Assembly (NCBI GenBank): GCA_030041355.1
Contig: JASHNZ010000105.1
Coordinates: 62,001-126,000, forward strand
Direction of reading: 5' to 3'
From: Nitrososphaerales archaeon
GTDB taxonomy: Archaea; Thermoproteota; Nitrososphaeria; Nitrososphaerales; CADDZS01
DNA length: 64,000 nt
Shown here: piece by piece, positions 51,649 to 61,007 of the stretch
How the letters are laid out: each line of letters opens with the position of its first letter
Numbering within the stretch: the first letter of the stretch is position 1
Made by a program: the position numbers and the translations under genes
The notes under the pieces: generated by a model
The model's input: only the letters and a program-made list of their open reading frames with translations
Database searches by the model: none
What the model was told of the DNA's origin: nothing

Positions 51649-52506
51649 ATGCCCATGCAATCTAGGATTCTCTATGGTATAATCTCACTACTTGTGGCGC
51701 TCCTAGTAATTAGCTCGACACTGACCGTATATTACTACACTGTTTACAATCAGGCTTCAGCAAATAGTAGCAAAGTCGAAAGCGAATTGGCAAGCGCGAC
51801 GACAAAATACAGCTCTCTCGCGAGTGAATACGATGGGCTAATTTTCACATACAATGGCTCTGTTACATCATTTGAAAATTTGGCTTCGGTCTATAATTCC
51901 ACCAGCGCTAGTTTTCTTTCAGTTTCAAATGTGTTCAACCAAACGTTCACCCTTCTTGTCAGTGCGGTTTCTGTGCTCAACACGAGTGATAGTGCGTACA
52001 TCAATGCAAGCCAGACACTGACTCAACTTTGGAGTCAATACCTTGCAATTACCAACCAGTACAAGCAGCTTTCTTCAAACTTCGAAGCAATCCTGAGTAG
52101 CTTTGAGAACAAGAATAACGTGAACTTGCATGAGAACATTCAACCTGTTCCGCTGACGCTTTTGACCTCGAATATTCTGCTCGATTTTGGTAATGGGACC
52201 AACGTCTGGTTCAACGATACGGCAGTCCAACCACAATGGAATTTGTATATTGCAACGTTGGTAATAACGCATGGGAACATGAATGCGTCGTATTATCCCC
52301 AATATGGCGAACACCTTGTAACAGGCATTGATGGCGTTCAAGACACTTCCAACGACTATTGGTTGATCTGGAGCTACAATTCCACCGCATCGTGGCAATC
52401 GCCTCTTGTAGGTGCGGATGAGTTACCTATGTATAATGGCTCAATCTACGCGTGGACTTACTGCGGCCCTGATGAAAGCGCGAACCCGAATTGCAGTGCA
52501 CCATAG
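51649..52506 (+). CDS. Membrane-anchored coiled-coil protein with DUF4430-like domain
   Basis: A 285-aa protein with an N-terminal anchor helix (about 8-30), a long Ser/Asn-rich coiled-coil-like stalk (about 35-150) and a C-terminal ~115-residue domain: GNGTNVWFNDT, VTGIDGVQDTSNDYWLIWSYN, and GADELPMYNGSIYAWTY. This is the pattern of the DUF4430/transcobalamin-like C-terminal domain. It would present a corrinoid-binding module outside the cell and deliver to the neighbouring ECF S component. The stalk carries many N-glycosylation sequons. Confidence 0.72.
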   Translation: MPMQSRILYGIISLLVALLVISSTLTVYYYTVYNQASANSSKVESELASATTKYSSLASEYDGLIFTYNGSVTSFENLASVYNSTSASFLSVSNVFNQTFTLLVSAVSVLNTSDSAYINASQTLTQLWSQYLAITNQYKQLSSNFEAILSSFENKNNVNLHENIQPVPLTLLTSNILLDFGNGTNVWFNDTAVQPQWNLYIATLVITHGNMNASYYPQYGEHLVTGIDGVQDTSNDYWLIWSYNSTASWQSPLVGADELPMYNGSIYAWTYCGPDESANPNCSAP

Positions 52507-52544
52507 GAAGGTGAAGCTGGATTCAGTGTCGGCTTATTCCAAAT

Positions 52545-52889
52545 CTAATTGCGTCGTTCATAAACTAGAACTTCGGATATTTCCCTTTCAGCAACGCGTG
52601 CTACGTTATCGTAATCGCAGCAGCTCTTCAGGTCTACGCATTTGTGAAGAATATAATGGAGCTCCTCGTGCAAATAGAACTCTATGAAACTCTTTTCGTC
52701 ACCGAGAACCCATGCGAGACAAATTGACTTTTCTCCTGTGTCGTAGAGCATGAAATTAGTGCCAGGCACGGCAAAATACTTGCTTATTAGGAACCGCTCG
52801 TCGCATTCTTCTATTGTGAGGCCTTGGCTCTCTCCTATGGCTAGTCTTAGCGCCGCCATCTCCGAAGGATCTAGGAACCTTAGTCTCAT
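52545..52889 (-). CDS. Small HExxH protein, possible zinc peptidase fragment-fold
   Basis: A 114-aa protein from MRLRFLDPSEM (52889; a longer frame to 52937 is possible). It has HEELH in FYLHEELHYILHKCVD, an HExxH zinc-binding motif, followed by a possible third ligand (Glu in VAEREISE). Length is that of SprT- or ImmA/IrrE-type mini-zincins, but the surrounding sequence is not one I recognise. The gene is convergent with the DUF4430 gene. Activity not certain. Confidence 0.45.
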   Translation of the reverse strand: MRLRFLDPSEMAALRLAIGESQGLTIEECDERFLISKYFAVPGTNFMLYDTGEKSICLAWVLGDEKSFIEFYLHEELHYILHKCVDLKSCCDYDNVARVAEREISEVLVYERRN

Positions 52890-52949
52890 GGCAAACCCAT
52901 GGGTGACTTCTATCAATATAATTTTGTGGATTCCCAATACTTAATTTGT

Positions 52950-52965
52950 CGTGCGCTCTCGCACG
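52950..52965. other. Perfect short hairpin CGTGCG-CTCT-CGCACG
   Basis: Six-base arms around a four-base loop, followed on the plus strand by TTTTT 12-15 nt later. It lies upstream of the HExxH gene's TATA-like box and could be a terminator or a protein site; role unclear. Confidence 0.3.
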
Positions 52966-53202
52966 AGCTTGTGAAACTTTTTCTCACATGCATACTCTCC
53001 TTGACGTGTGAGGGGAAGAACTCTGAATGAAAATTTCAGTAGGTGAATCAGAAATTGATTTTATAATAAACTGTCTAACAAGGACTGCAAACGAAGGAGC
53101 CATCCTGATGAATACTACCATATGCTGATATACGGAGGTCTTTAAATTTCGGCGGTTAGTAGACTGTCATACAGTCTCTTGATATCGGAGTGATCTACTG
53201 AT

Positions 53203-55074
53203 TTGAAAAACCGGTTCGCTATCTTCCTTGCAATTGTAATGTTATTGATTTTGATTTCAGGCTCTTCGCAAGAGCAATCTACGCTTCATTCAACGGCATA
53301 TTCATCAATTTCCCGCACGATTGCGAATGATCGTCAAACTACAGACAAATCTTCGCAACTACTCGCTCATATGTTCTTTCCAAGGGAGCCAAGATTGGAT
53401 GATGTTGAGCCCATTTCGGGATTCGCTCCGGTGGGCATTACCTCCTATGGTTCAAATGGAACAGTAGTGCAGACAAACAGTGTGAGAGGAATCACCAATA
53501 TTACGGGAATTGGAGTAGGTTATTTTTCGACAATAATTGTAAACAGCATAAACTTCACAAATGATTATGTAAACGGCACTCTATATTCAGGGTATAATAG
53601 CGCGTCTCTTCAAGAAAACGCGGTGCTTTGGCTTGGGAATCTTGGCACTTATTGGACCCAAAACGTAATTTTGCTCACACAAATTAGCCAAACATTGTAC
53701 GTACTCGAGCCGGTTGATAATATTTGGAATTTCAGCTCGAGCTCTGCGAATATGAATCAGAACGCAATCTCAGGCAACGGGAGCGTTCAATGCATCATAG
53801 TATCCGGTGAGGGCACATCGTGCGCATATATCACTGCAGCTTCTAATTTTACAGTGACCGCCCCTTTTACTATTAACCTCACCATGTCGATTAACTCTGC
53901 CGGAAATGGTGCAGCAGGCGTTGGATTCCAGTATCAAATTCAAGATTCCAGCGGGGACAATTTTACTGGCCAATATGATAATGCTATTTTGTATCCTGGC
54001 AATCCAAGAGTTCCATCGTATTTTCAAATCGGCGGTGATAGTCCTGTGGTGGATGATCTGGGCGGGGGGACTAGCTTCATTTTGCCCAGCGATCTTGAAC
54101 TAGTCTTTGGCGGACCGGGTAGTGGCTCAAGTGTCTTCGTCAACTCTGTGTATGGATCTCAAGAGTTATTGTATTCGAATGGAACTGCCTATCTTCCAGT
54201 CCTTGACGCGTTTTCTGGAGGCTCGGATACGGCAGAGCAAGCGGCTGGGATCCAAATAGCAGCGGACCTCACTAGTCCTTTCTTGCCCACGGCGACACTT
54301 AGCAGTGGCGTGGTCACTACGCAAAAACTTTGGCCGCTACCGCCTGCTCTAACACTAACTGGAAGCAACGAATTTAGTAACGGGTCCCTCGTTCTTCAAG
54401 GCGTACTTGTTTACTCGCCAGGTACTTCTTCGAGTGTCGCGGCCGCCTCCAATCTTCCAGTCCTAGAATCCTTAAGCGGGGCGTCTCGGACCACAGGAGC
54501 TGGCGGTGGGTTCAGTTTTCTCTTCGAGCCCACCCATACAGGCGTGTATCGGGATAGCATCTCTTACTCTGGGTCTGTAGCATTTGATAAGGAAATTTTC
54601 CAATTTAATATTACGGTGTCTTCTATCAGCCTCTCTGGTACTGCCGGAGGCGCAGTTGTTGGCGACTTTAACTCCAGCCAAACAGTGATCCAGAATAAAA
54701 CTAGCCTTCTGGTACCCGTTCTCCAAGGCTCATCCTTGGTGGTGACATTTCAGAACGAAACCAATATTGGAAATCAAAAGGAGCAATTCCTCGGCTTTGG
54801 ATCCTCTCAGCGGAGCGTGGTTTTGTATGGAAATTTGCCCCAAACCCTTACCGCAAACTTCGAAGAACAAACCGCTGTCCTTAGTGTTGGATCAGTCTTG
54901 CTCTATGGGATCATCACAGCTTTAGCGCTCATAGTGGGCTTGGTGCTCGGTTACGTTCTTCGAGGAAGAAAATTGCAAGCCGCAACAACTCCGACTCCAA
55001 CTCCCACAGAAACTCCCCCCTCGCCTCCTTCTGATCAGCCTGTTCCGAACTTTGGAAATATGTCTGCGAAATAG
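53203..55074 (+). CDS. Thermopsin-family acid protease (A5), secreted
   Basis: A 623-aa exported protein. Signal peptide (FAIFLAIVMLLILISGSS), then the thermopsin start PVGITSYG, and long beta-rich segments with many N-glycosylation sequons. GVGFQYQIQD and the GTYWTQNVILLT region match the family's YWxQNVxL pattern. A C-terminal helix (SVLLYGIITALALIVGLVLGYVL) anchors it, followed by a Thr/Pro-rich tail. Catalytic Asp residues in A5 are poorly defined. A TTTAAAT box at 53141-53147 precedes the TTG start by 56 nt. Points to an acidic habitat. Confidence 0.78.
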   Translation: MKNRFAIFLAIVMLLILISGSSQEQSTLHSTAYSSISRTIANDRQTTDKSSQLLAHMFFPREPRLDDVEPISGFAPVGITSYGSNGTVVQTNSVRGITNITGIGVGYFSTIIVNSINFTNDYVNGTLYSGYNSASLQENAVLWLGNLGTYWTQNVILLTQISQTLYVLEPVDNIWNFSSSSANMNQNAISGNGSVQCIIVSGEGTSCAYITAASNFTVTAPFTINLTMSINSAGNGAAGVGFQYQIQDSSGDNFTGQYDNAILYPGNPRVPSYFQIGGDSPVVDDLGGGTSFILPSDLELVFGGPGSGSSVFVNSVYGSQELLYSNGTAYLPVLDAFSGGSDTAEQAAGIQIAADLTSPFLPTATLSSGVVTTQKLWPLPPALTLTGSNEFSNGSLVLQGVLVYSPGTSSSVAAASNLPVLESLSGASRTTGAGGGFSFLFEPTHTGVYRDSISYSGSVAFDKEIFQFNITVSSISLSGTAGGAVVGDFNSSQTVIQNKTSLLVPVLQGSSLVVTFQNETNIGNQKEQFLGFGSSQRSVVLYGNLPQTLTANFEEQTAVLSVGSVLLYGIITALALIVGLVLGYVLRGRKLQAATTPTPTPTETPPSPPSDQPVPNFGNMSAK

Positions 55075-55725
55075 AACCCATCTCTAGACACAACTTGTCC
55101 CACTTTGACATCTAATTTCTCTTTGAAAATGGGTCCATCAAAGACGAACGTGTGAAACTCTCCATTTTCTCCGCAAGGATCGGCTGTACTTGGTATCTCC
55201 GAGAGAAATTCACTATCAAACTCCCTTCCACAGAAACTTGGGTCCAGTTTCTTAGGATCCACAGTGCATATTATTGCCTCAAAGCCGGACTCAACAAAGA
55301 ATTTTGCAAGCTCGCGAGTATCTTTGCCCCACAATGGAAATATGCACTCGAGACCCAGAGTTCTGAGAAATTTCTCTCTGTAGATTCGGATGTCTTCGAG
55401 AAACAGATCGCCAAACACAATGCTCGAAAGGTTCTCACTTTCCCTCCATTTTGTTATTGATTTGATTGTTTGCGCTTCACAGATTTCATTCGTAGCTTTA
55501 GATGGAATCCAAATTTCCTCCAATGGAATCCCTAAAGATCGAGCCTGTGCAAACAGGAGTTCCCGCCTAACTCCATGCATGCTGATTCTGTTGTAATCCT
55601 TTGTGAGAGTTGTTAGTAGCGCCTTGATTTCCACATGTTTATAGTCCTTGTCATGCTTAAGTTGATAGAGAGAGTGAGCTATCCTTTCCGCCGCTCCAAG
55701 AAAGGAGACCCTTCTTCTGGATCAA
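55035..55725 (-). pseudogene. dph6: Dph6-like ATP-PPi ligase, frameshifted after the PP-loop
   Basis: Adenine-nucleotide alpha-hydrolase of the diphthine-ammonia ligase (MJ0570/COG2102) type. The TTG start at 55725 overlaps the hemH stop (TTGA) and encodes KKGLLSWSGGKDSSL with a perfect PP-loop. About 35 nt later, in an AG/CT repeat (55667-55674), the frame shifts by one; the rest (from about 55670 to 55035) continues LYQLKHDKDYKHVEIKALL and includes GENGEFHTFVFDGPIF. Joined they make one full-length protein of about 228 aa. Either a real mutation, a repeat-linked phase variant, or a sequencing error. The 3' end overlaps the convergent thermopsin gene by 40 bp. Confidence 0.8.
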
Positions 55726-56642
55726 GATTGCGCGACAACAGATTCTAGGATATCAATGAGATCAGAACTGTCGTTGAATGATTCCGTCCGCTCCAGATGA
55801 ATGCCAAGTTCCTTCGCTAGCTCTTTTGCCTCAATGTCAATGTCAAACAAGATTTCAAGATGATCAGAGACAAAACCTATGGGAATCACAAGCACGTTCT
55901 TCCAACTACCAGCGTCGAGTTCTTTCAGTTTCTCCAGCATATCTGGGCCAAGCCAAGGCTCGGAAGTATGACCAGCACTTTGAAATGAAAAACCGTACTG
56001 TCCGCGTTCTAAACTGAGTTCGCTGGCAAGCTTGTTAGCGGTTTGAAGAAGCTGGTTTTTGTAGGGATCGTTCCAAGAGAGAATCAGTTCAGGCAGCGAA
56101 TGAGCTGAGAACAGCAAGAAGATTTGTTTTCGATCAATCCCTTGGAATTTTTCTTCGCAAGCCTTAGTGATCCTTTCTTTCCATTTTCCAACAAAAATGG
56201 GATTAAGGTGCCAACTGTCGACAAACTTGAGAGCTATCTTACTGCCATGCTCTTCGTTTGCCTTCTTCAACGCATCCTGATAACTCCCAATGCTCATTTT
56301 GGAGTAGTGCGGAGCAAGCGCAACCGCAGTCAATTCGGTAACCCCATCCTTTGATATTTGATCGAAAGTTTCAGAAATGAAGGGATGCCAGTGTTTCATT
56401 CCGGCGTAGACTCGAATGCTATTGCCTTCCCTTGCCAGTCTCTCCTCAAGTTTTTCCGCGGTAGAGTTTGTCACTTTTAGAAGAGGTGAATGTCCCCCAA
56501 TCAATTTGTACCTAGATTTTAGATTCTGAAGCTCTTCTTGGGTCGGTCGCCTTCCTCTTCTGATATGGGTGTAATAGGCTTCCACATCTTCATCTCGCTC
56601 TGGGCTGCCATAAGCCATGAGGATGATCGCTTTCTTCTCCAT
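55722..56642 (-). CDS. hemH: Ferrochelatase (likely coproporphyrin ferrochelatase)
   Basis: A 306-aa chelatase inserting Fe(II) into a porphyrin. The family blocks MAYGSPERDEDVEAYYTHIRRGR, AGMKHWHPFI with the metal-site His, LFSAHSLPE and FQSAGHTSEPWLGPD are present. Together with the upstream HemQ-like gene this fits the coproporphyrin route, in which the enzyme makes coprohaem (cpfC role). No [2Fe-2S] C-terminal extension. Downstream of hemE by 11 nt. Confidence 0.93.
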   Translation of the reverse strand: MEKKAIILMAYGSPERDEDVEAYYTHIRRGRRPTQEELQNLKSRYKLIGGHSPLLKVTNSTAEKLEERLAREGNSIRVYAGMKHWHPFISETFDQISKDGVTELTAVALAPHYSKMSIGSYQDALKKANEEHGSKIALKFVDSWHLNPIFVGKWKERITKACEEKFQGIDRKQIFLLFSAHSLPELILSWNDPYKNQLLQTANKLASELSLERGQYGFSFQSAGHTSEPWLGPDMLEKLKELDAGSWKNVLVIPIGFVSDHLEILFDIDIEAKELAKELGIHLERTESFNDSSDLIDILESVVAQS

Positions 56643-56653
56643 ATTCTGTCGCC

Positions 56654-57700
56654 CTAACTATTCTTGTGAACATAATCTACAACGAACTTGGCGTTCTCAA
56701 CGGGGGTCTCTCTCAAGATTCCGTGTCCCAGATTGAAAATGTGTCCCTTTGAGTCCGCGTTGTTATCAAGGACTTGCTGAGTTCTTTTAGTGATAAAGCC
56801 TTCTCTATCTCTTGAAAGTAGGACGGCGGGTTCCAAGTTCCCTTGAATTGCTATTTCATTCCCTAGAATTTCTCTCGCGTTATTTATCGGTGTTCGCCAG
56901 TCAATGCTGAAAACATCTACACCGGCGTTTTCCTTTATCGCTTTCAGAAGATGGAATGTATTCGTTCCGAAGTGAATCTTCGGAGTATCAGGATGTTCGC
57001 TCGCAACATAATTGAATATTCTCTTGACATATGGCGCAACGAATTCATTGTAATCAGTCGGGGCAAGCGTGCCTACCCAAGAGTCGAACAACTGGACTGC
57101 ATCTGCTCCTGATTTTATTTGTGCGGAGAGATACTTCGAAATCATGTCAGTGAGCTTTGCCATCAGAAGGTTCCAGACCTCGGGCTTGTCAAACATCAAG
57201 TTCTTCGTTTTTGTAAAATCTCTGGAAGGCTGACCTTCGATAAGATAACTTGCAATCGTGAAAGGGGCTCCTGAGAAACCTACGAGAGCATGGTCTGTTT
57301 CGTCGAGTCTGGCTCTTACTCTCTTTATCGCTTCCAAAACGTATGGGACATCTATTTGCGGGTCAAACTCACGTAATTTTTCCACTTCGTCTATGTCAGT
57401 TATAGGGTTTGAAATGATCGGTCCGACATTTTCCTCTATGCTAAAATCCACTCCCATACCTTCAAGCGGCAGCATAATATCCGCAAACATGACGGCGGCA
57501 TCGACTCCTAGCTCTTTGATCGGCATTAGGGTGACTAGCTCGCATGCTGATGGAGTTTTTGCAATCTCTAGCACTGAGTATTTTGCTCTCACTTCTCTGT
57601 AGCCGGGTAGGTATCTGCCCGCTTGGCGCATGAACCAGACCGGAGTAAAATCAACCTCCTCTCTTCGACAGGCCGCAAGAAAGCGCTCTCTGGGTTTCAA
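56654..57700 (-). CDS. hemE: Uroporphyrinogen decarboxylase
   Basis: A 348-aa enzyme making coproporphyrinogen III from uroporphyrinogen III. PVWFMRQAGRYLPGYRE is the signature near residues 20-36, with VGFSGAPFTIASYLIEG near 140 and GVDVFSIDWRTPI near 255. TTG start at 57700, 10 nt after the hemL stop. Its presence shows a route through coproporphyrinogen, not the sirohaem-dependent Ahb route that branches before HemE. Confidence 0.96.
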   Translation of the reverse strand: MKPRERFLAACRREEVDFTPVWFMRQAGRYLPGYREVRAKYSVLEIAKTPSACELVTLMPIKELGVDAAVMFADIMLPLEGMGVDFSIEENVGPIISNPITDIDEVEKLREFDPQIDVPYVLEAIKRVRARLDETDHALVGFSGAPFTIASYLIEGQPSRDFTKTKNLMFDKPEVWNLLMAKLTDMISKYLSAQIKSGADAVQLFDSWVGTLAPTDYNEFVAPYVKRIFNYVASEHPDTPKIHFGTNTFHLLKAIKENAGVDVFSIDWRTPINNAREILGNEIAIQGNLEPAVLLSRDREGFITKRTQQVLDNNADSKGHIFNLGHGILRETPVENAKFVVDYVHKNS

Positions 57701-57710
57701 TTACTATTCA

Positions 57711-59030
57711 TCAATTTCCTTTCCCCATTTGTTCGAACGCAAGTCGAGAGGCATCAATTGTCTTTGAAATGTCCTCATTTGAATGCGCTGTTGATACGAA
57801 TATTGTTTCAAAGGCGGAAGGAGGTAGGTAAATTCCTGCATCGCTCATATTATTGAAAAATTTCGCATAATCCTCTTTGCTACATCGCTTCATAATGTCA
57901 TCGTAATTTCTGATGGCAAATTCCTTTGGATCCTGATTGGGGCAAAAGAAAAGTCCGATCATGGAGCCAACTCTTTGTATCTTGACGTTCACACCTGTTC
58001 TGTCCGTAGACTTCGCAATTCCCGAGCCGAGTTTTTTAGAATTTGACTCCAATTTTGAGTATGCACTCTTTGTTAGAGCATCAAGAGTTGCGATTCCCGC
58101 AGCAACTGCTATCGGGTTTCCAGATAGTGTACCCGCTTGATATACAGGTCCAAGCGGAGAAACGAGCTCCATGATTTCTTTTCTTCCCCCATAAGAAGCG
58201 ATATTCATGCCACCGCCGATTACTTTTCCCAGACAAGTAAGATCAGGCCCGATATTATACAATGATTGAGCTCCGCCGCGAGCGACGCGAAAACCCGTGA
58301 TTACTTCGTCAAATATGAGAAGAATTTCGTTTTCAGCACATAATCTTCGCAGGCCCTCGAGAAACCCTTCCTCTGGAGGCACGACTCCCATATTTCCCGC
58401 AACAGGTTCAACAATGACGCAAGCAACCTGCGATCTATTTTGTTCCATTAAATTACTGACAGAATCAAGATCGTTGAACCTCGCGACTAGAGTATCGGCC
58501 GCAATAGAGCTTGGAACCCCTGCAGAATCTGCAATTGAAAAAGTTGCCAGCCCTGATCCTCCCCGCACTAGAAAACCGTCAGAGTGCCCGTGGTAGCATC
58601 CGTCGAACTTGACTATTTTGTTCTTCTTCGTAAAGGCTCGCGCCACTCTTGTTGCAGACATGGTCGCCTCAGTTCCCGAGGAAACTAATCTCATAAGCTC
58701 AATGCTGGGGATGCTTTTTTGAATTCGTTCTGCGAGGTCACTTTCCAGATCTGTTGCAGCGCCATAACTCAGGCCCTTTGTCGCAGCTTCTCTAACAGCC
58801 TTTACGACAGAAGGATGAGCGGAACCCAGGATCGAGGCGCCCCACGAACACACGTAATCGATGTACTGATTGCCATCTGCGTCATAGATTTTCGAGCCTT
58901 TTGCTTTCGAGATGAAAAGTGGAAACTCTTTTCCCACGCCTTTGAAGGATCTGACGGGGCTGTTGACCCCTCCAACCAAGTATTTTTGTGCTCGTGAGAA
59001 AAGTTTCTTGCTGCGATTTTCCTTCCTCAA
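57711..59030 (-). CDS. hemL: Glutamate-1-semialdehyde 2,1-aminomutase
   Basis: A 439-aa PLP enzyme forming 5-aminolevulinate. GGVNSPVRSFKGVG at the start, SSGTEATMSATRVARAFTKK near 125 and TCLGKVIGGGMNIASYGG with the catalytic Lys near 265. Start is TTG 59030, with 85 bp to the chdC stop. The C5 pathway (hemA needed) is implied, but hemA is outside the window. Confidence 0.96.
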   Translation of the reverse strand: MRKENRSKKLFSRAQKYLVGGVNSPVRSFKGVGKEFPLFISKAKGSKIYDADGNQYIDYVCSWGASILGSAHPSVVKAVREAATKGLSYGAATDLESDLAERIQKSIPSIELMRLVSSGTEATMSATRVARAFTKKNKIVKFDGCYHGHSDGFLVRGGSGLATFSIADSAGVPSSIAADTLVARFNDLDSVSNLMEQNRSQVACVIVEPVAGNMGVVPPEEGFLEGLRRLCAENEILLIFDEVITGFRVARGGAQSLYNIGPDLTCLGKVIGGGMNIASYGGRKEIMELVSPLGPVYQAGTLSGNPIAVAAGIATLDALTKSAYSKLESNSKKLGSGIAKSTDRTGVNVKIQRVGSMIGLFFCPNQDPKEFAIRNYDDIMKRCSKEDYAKFFNNMSDAGIYLPPSAFETIFVSTAHSNEDISKTIDASRLAFEQMGKGN

Positions 59031-59115
59031 AAGTGTAGTCCCTTCGTTCTACTTTGGGTCACTGTTATGGATTAGCTTAGCTGCTTTGTAGAAATTTCAA
59101 GAAGCGGAAAACGCT

Positions 59116-59889
59116 TTAGAAGAGCTGCAAAAGATCGCCAATTGGACATGAAACGCAAGTGAATATAGGCGTCTCAAGCTGTGTGTATTTGCTCGCTTCG
59201 GTTGAGCGCAAAGCCATCACGAGCTCAAGGAAATCGCTCGGATAGTTTGTCTCAAAGGAAAGGACGAATTCTTGATCATCGAGACCAAACGAATACGAAG
59301 TGTTGATCTTCACTGAAGGAAAATTGTGACCTTTCCTGATATGATCCATCATCATTCGCTGGCGCTCTTCAGCTGAGAGATTATACCATTCTCTTTTCTT
59401 GACAAAAGGATACACAAAGAGATACTTTGCCTTGCCCGGGACTTTTTTTAGAGCATCGCCTTCCTGACCTGGATGTCTGTGCTCCCTAATGTACTCAGAG
59501 CGACGGGTCATTGAGAGATATGAATAAGGCGTGGTGAGATACTTCCCTAGAGGAGATTTCAAACTCTCCGAAATCATTTCCTGAAAATCTTCCAGCCGCT
59601 CGCTTATCGTCCAAAGCATGAAATCCGCGTCTCCGCGCGTTCCAAAAAGGGAGAAGGGCTTGACAATCATCGTAGTCGAGTGCTTGTCGACTATTTGTCG
59701 GAAGCTTTGTTTTGCATTTTCCTTTTCCTCTTCTGCTGCTGATCTCCAAGCAGGAATCAGTTTGAAGAAAGTGTATTTGAGAAACTGTCTTCCTTCGCGC
59801 ATTTCCTCAAGGCTTTGCGTCTCTTCGTGGTGACGCTGCCCCACGCCATCAGCCTGAGTTGTGGTAGTTTCTGTAGCCAAAAATCTCAC
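59116..59889 (-). CDS. chdC: Coprohaem decarboxylase (HemQ/ChdC, chlorite-dismutase fold)
   Basis: A 257-aa enzyme converting coprohaem III to haem b with peroxide. The catalytic-type Tyr is in PYSYLSMTRRSEY (about 137-149) and the proximal His in MMMDHIRKGHNFP (about 185-197). The chlorite-dismutase distal Arg is not present at the equivalent position as far as I can align, which favours ChdC over Cld. GTG start overlapping the hemB stop. An unusual extra N-terminal 25 residues rich in Thr/Glu. Confidence 0.88.
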   Translation of the reverse strand: MRFLATETTTTQADGVGQRHHEETQSLEEMREGRQFLKYTFFKLIPAWRSAAEEEKENAKQSFRQIVDKHSTTMIVKPFSLFGTRGDADFMLWTISERLEDFQEMISESLKSPLGKYLTTPYSYLSMTRRSEYIREHRHPGQEGDALKKVPGKAKYLFVYPFVKKREWYNLSAEERQRMMMDHIRKGHNFPSVKINTSYSFGLDDQEFVLSFETNYPSDFLELVMALRSTEASKYTQLETPIFTCVSCPIGDLLQLF

Positions 59890-60915
59890 TTAATGCGAAT
59901 TTTTCCAGCGCCTTGCATAGTCTTTTGCAAAATAGCTTATGATAATATCTGCGCCTGCCCGGCGGATGGAATGGAGTACTTCATCCACAATTCGCTCCTC
60001 GTCGATCCAGCCGTTAATCGCCGCTGCCTTGATCATCGAGTATTCCCCGCTCACGTTGTAAGCGGCAAGAGGAAGATCAAATTCTGCCCTCACAGCTTTT
60101 ATTACGTCAAGATAGGAAAGTGCTGGTTTTACCATAATCACGTCCGCGCCTTGCTCGACATCGATTCTCGTTTCCCGTAATGCCTCTCTAACATTTGAAG
60201 GATCCATCTGGTAGGTCTTTCGATCTCCGAAACTTGGTGCCGAGCCTGCAGCCTCTCTAAAAGGTCCGTAGAAAGCCGAGGCGTATTTTGAAGAATATGA
60301 CATTATGGGCATCGATTCAAATCCGGCTGAATCGAGACCTTGTCTTATGGCGAGCACCTGGTTATCCATCATTGCGCTAGGGGCTACAATGTCTGCGCCA
60401 GCGTTGGCTTGTGAAACAGCGATCCTAGCCAAAAATTCAATGGTTCTGTCATTTTCGACCTGCCCTCTTGGGTTCAGGATGCCGCAGTGCCCGTGGTCGG
60501 TATATTCGCACATACATACATCGCAAATCACAACCAATTCAGAACTGGTCTGCTTGATTCGCCTGACCGCCTGCTGGACGACTCCATTAACGTTGTACGC
60601 CTCACTTCCAAAGGGGTCCTTTATCTTCGGCAATCCAAAGACTATAATGCCTCCAATCCCGAGAGACTGAATTTCTAAAATTTCCCGTTCAAGATTTTCA
60701 TCCGGTGATAATCGAAAAATTCCGGGCATCGAATCAATTTGTTCTTTAATCTGATTACCTTCTCGAACAAATATTGGCAGCACCAAGTTTCTAGGCTCGA
60801 CATTAGTCTCCGAAAAGAGAGATCTGAGCGCTGCTGACTGCCTCAGTCGCCTTGGTCGCTTTGAATCAATTCCAACATTTGTAATTGGACTTTCAATCTT
60901 TGTTAAGGTTGCCAA
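59890..60915 (-). CDS. hemB: Delta-aminolevulinic acid dehydratase
   Basis: A 341-aa porphobilinogen synthase. Schiff-base Lys region [10 protein letters not shown] and [10 protein letters not shown] near 255 hold the two active-site lysines. The [12 protein letters not shown] motif near 125-136 is the catalytic zinc-binding Cys cluster. TTG start at 60915; ATTTATATC box at 60946-60954 on the minus strand gives a transcript start about 5-10 nt before. First gene of the haem operon. Confidence 0.96.
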   Translation of the reverse strand: MATLTKIESPITNVGIDSKRPRRLRQSAALRSLFSETNVEPRNLVLPIFVREGNQIKEQIDSMPGIFRLSPDENLEREILEIQSLGIGGIIVFGLPKIKDPFGSEAYNVNGVVQQAVRRIKQTSSELVVICDVCMCEYTDHGHCGILNPRGQVENDRTIEFLARIAVSQANAGADIVAPSAMMDNQVLAIRQGLDSAGFESMPIMSYSSKYASAFYGPFREAAGSAPSFGDRKTYQMDPSNVREALRETRIDVEQGADVIMVKPALSYLDVIKAVRAEFDLPLAAYNVSGEYSMIKAAAINGWIDEERIVDEVLHSIRRAGADIIISYFAKDYARRWKNSH

Positions 60916-60945
60916 TTCTGTCCTATCTTCCTAGGATTTTCGGCG

Positions 60946-60954
60946 GATATAAAT
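60946..60954 (-). promoter_or_regulatory. TATA box of the haem operon
   Basis: ATTTATATC read on the minus strand, 31-39 nt upstream of the hemB TTG. It matches the archaeal TATA consensus well and is the only promoter-like signal before hemB. Confidence 0.6.
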
Positions 60955-61007
60955 GACAAGGTGAGTTCGCCCTTCAGGAGAGTCTCGTTTCTGACGGACA
61001 ATTCCCT

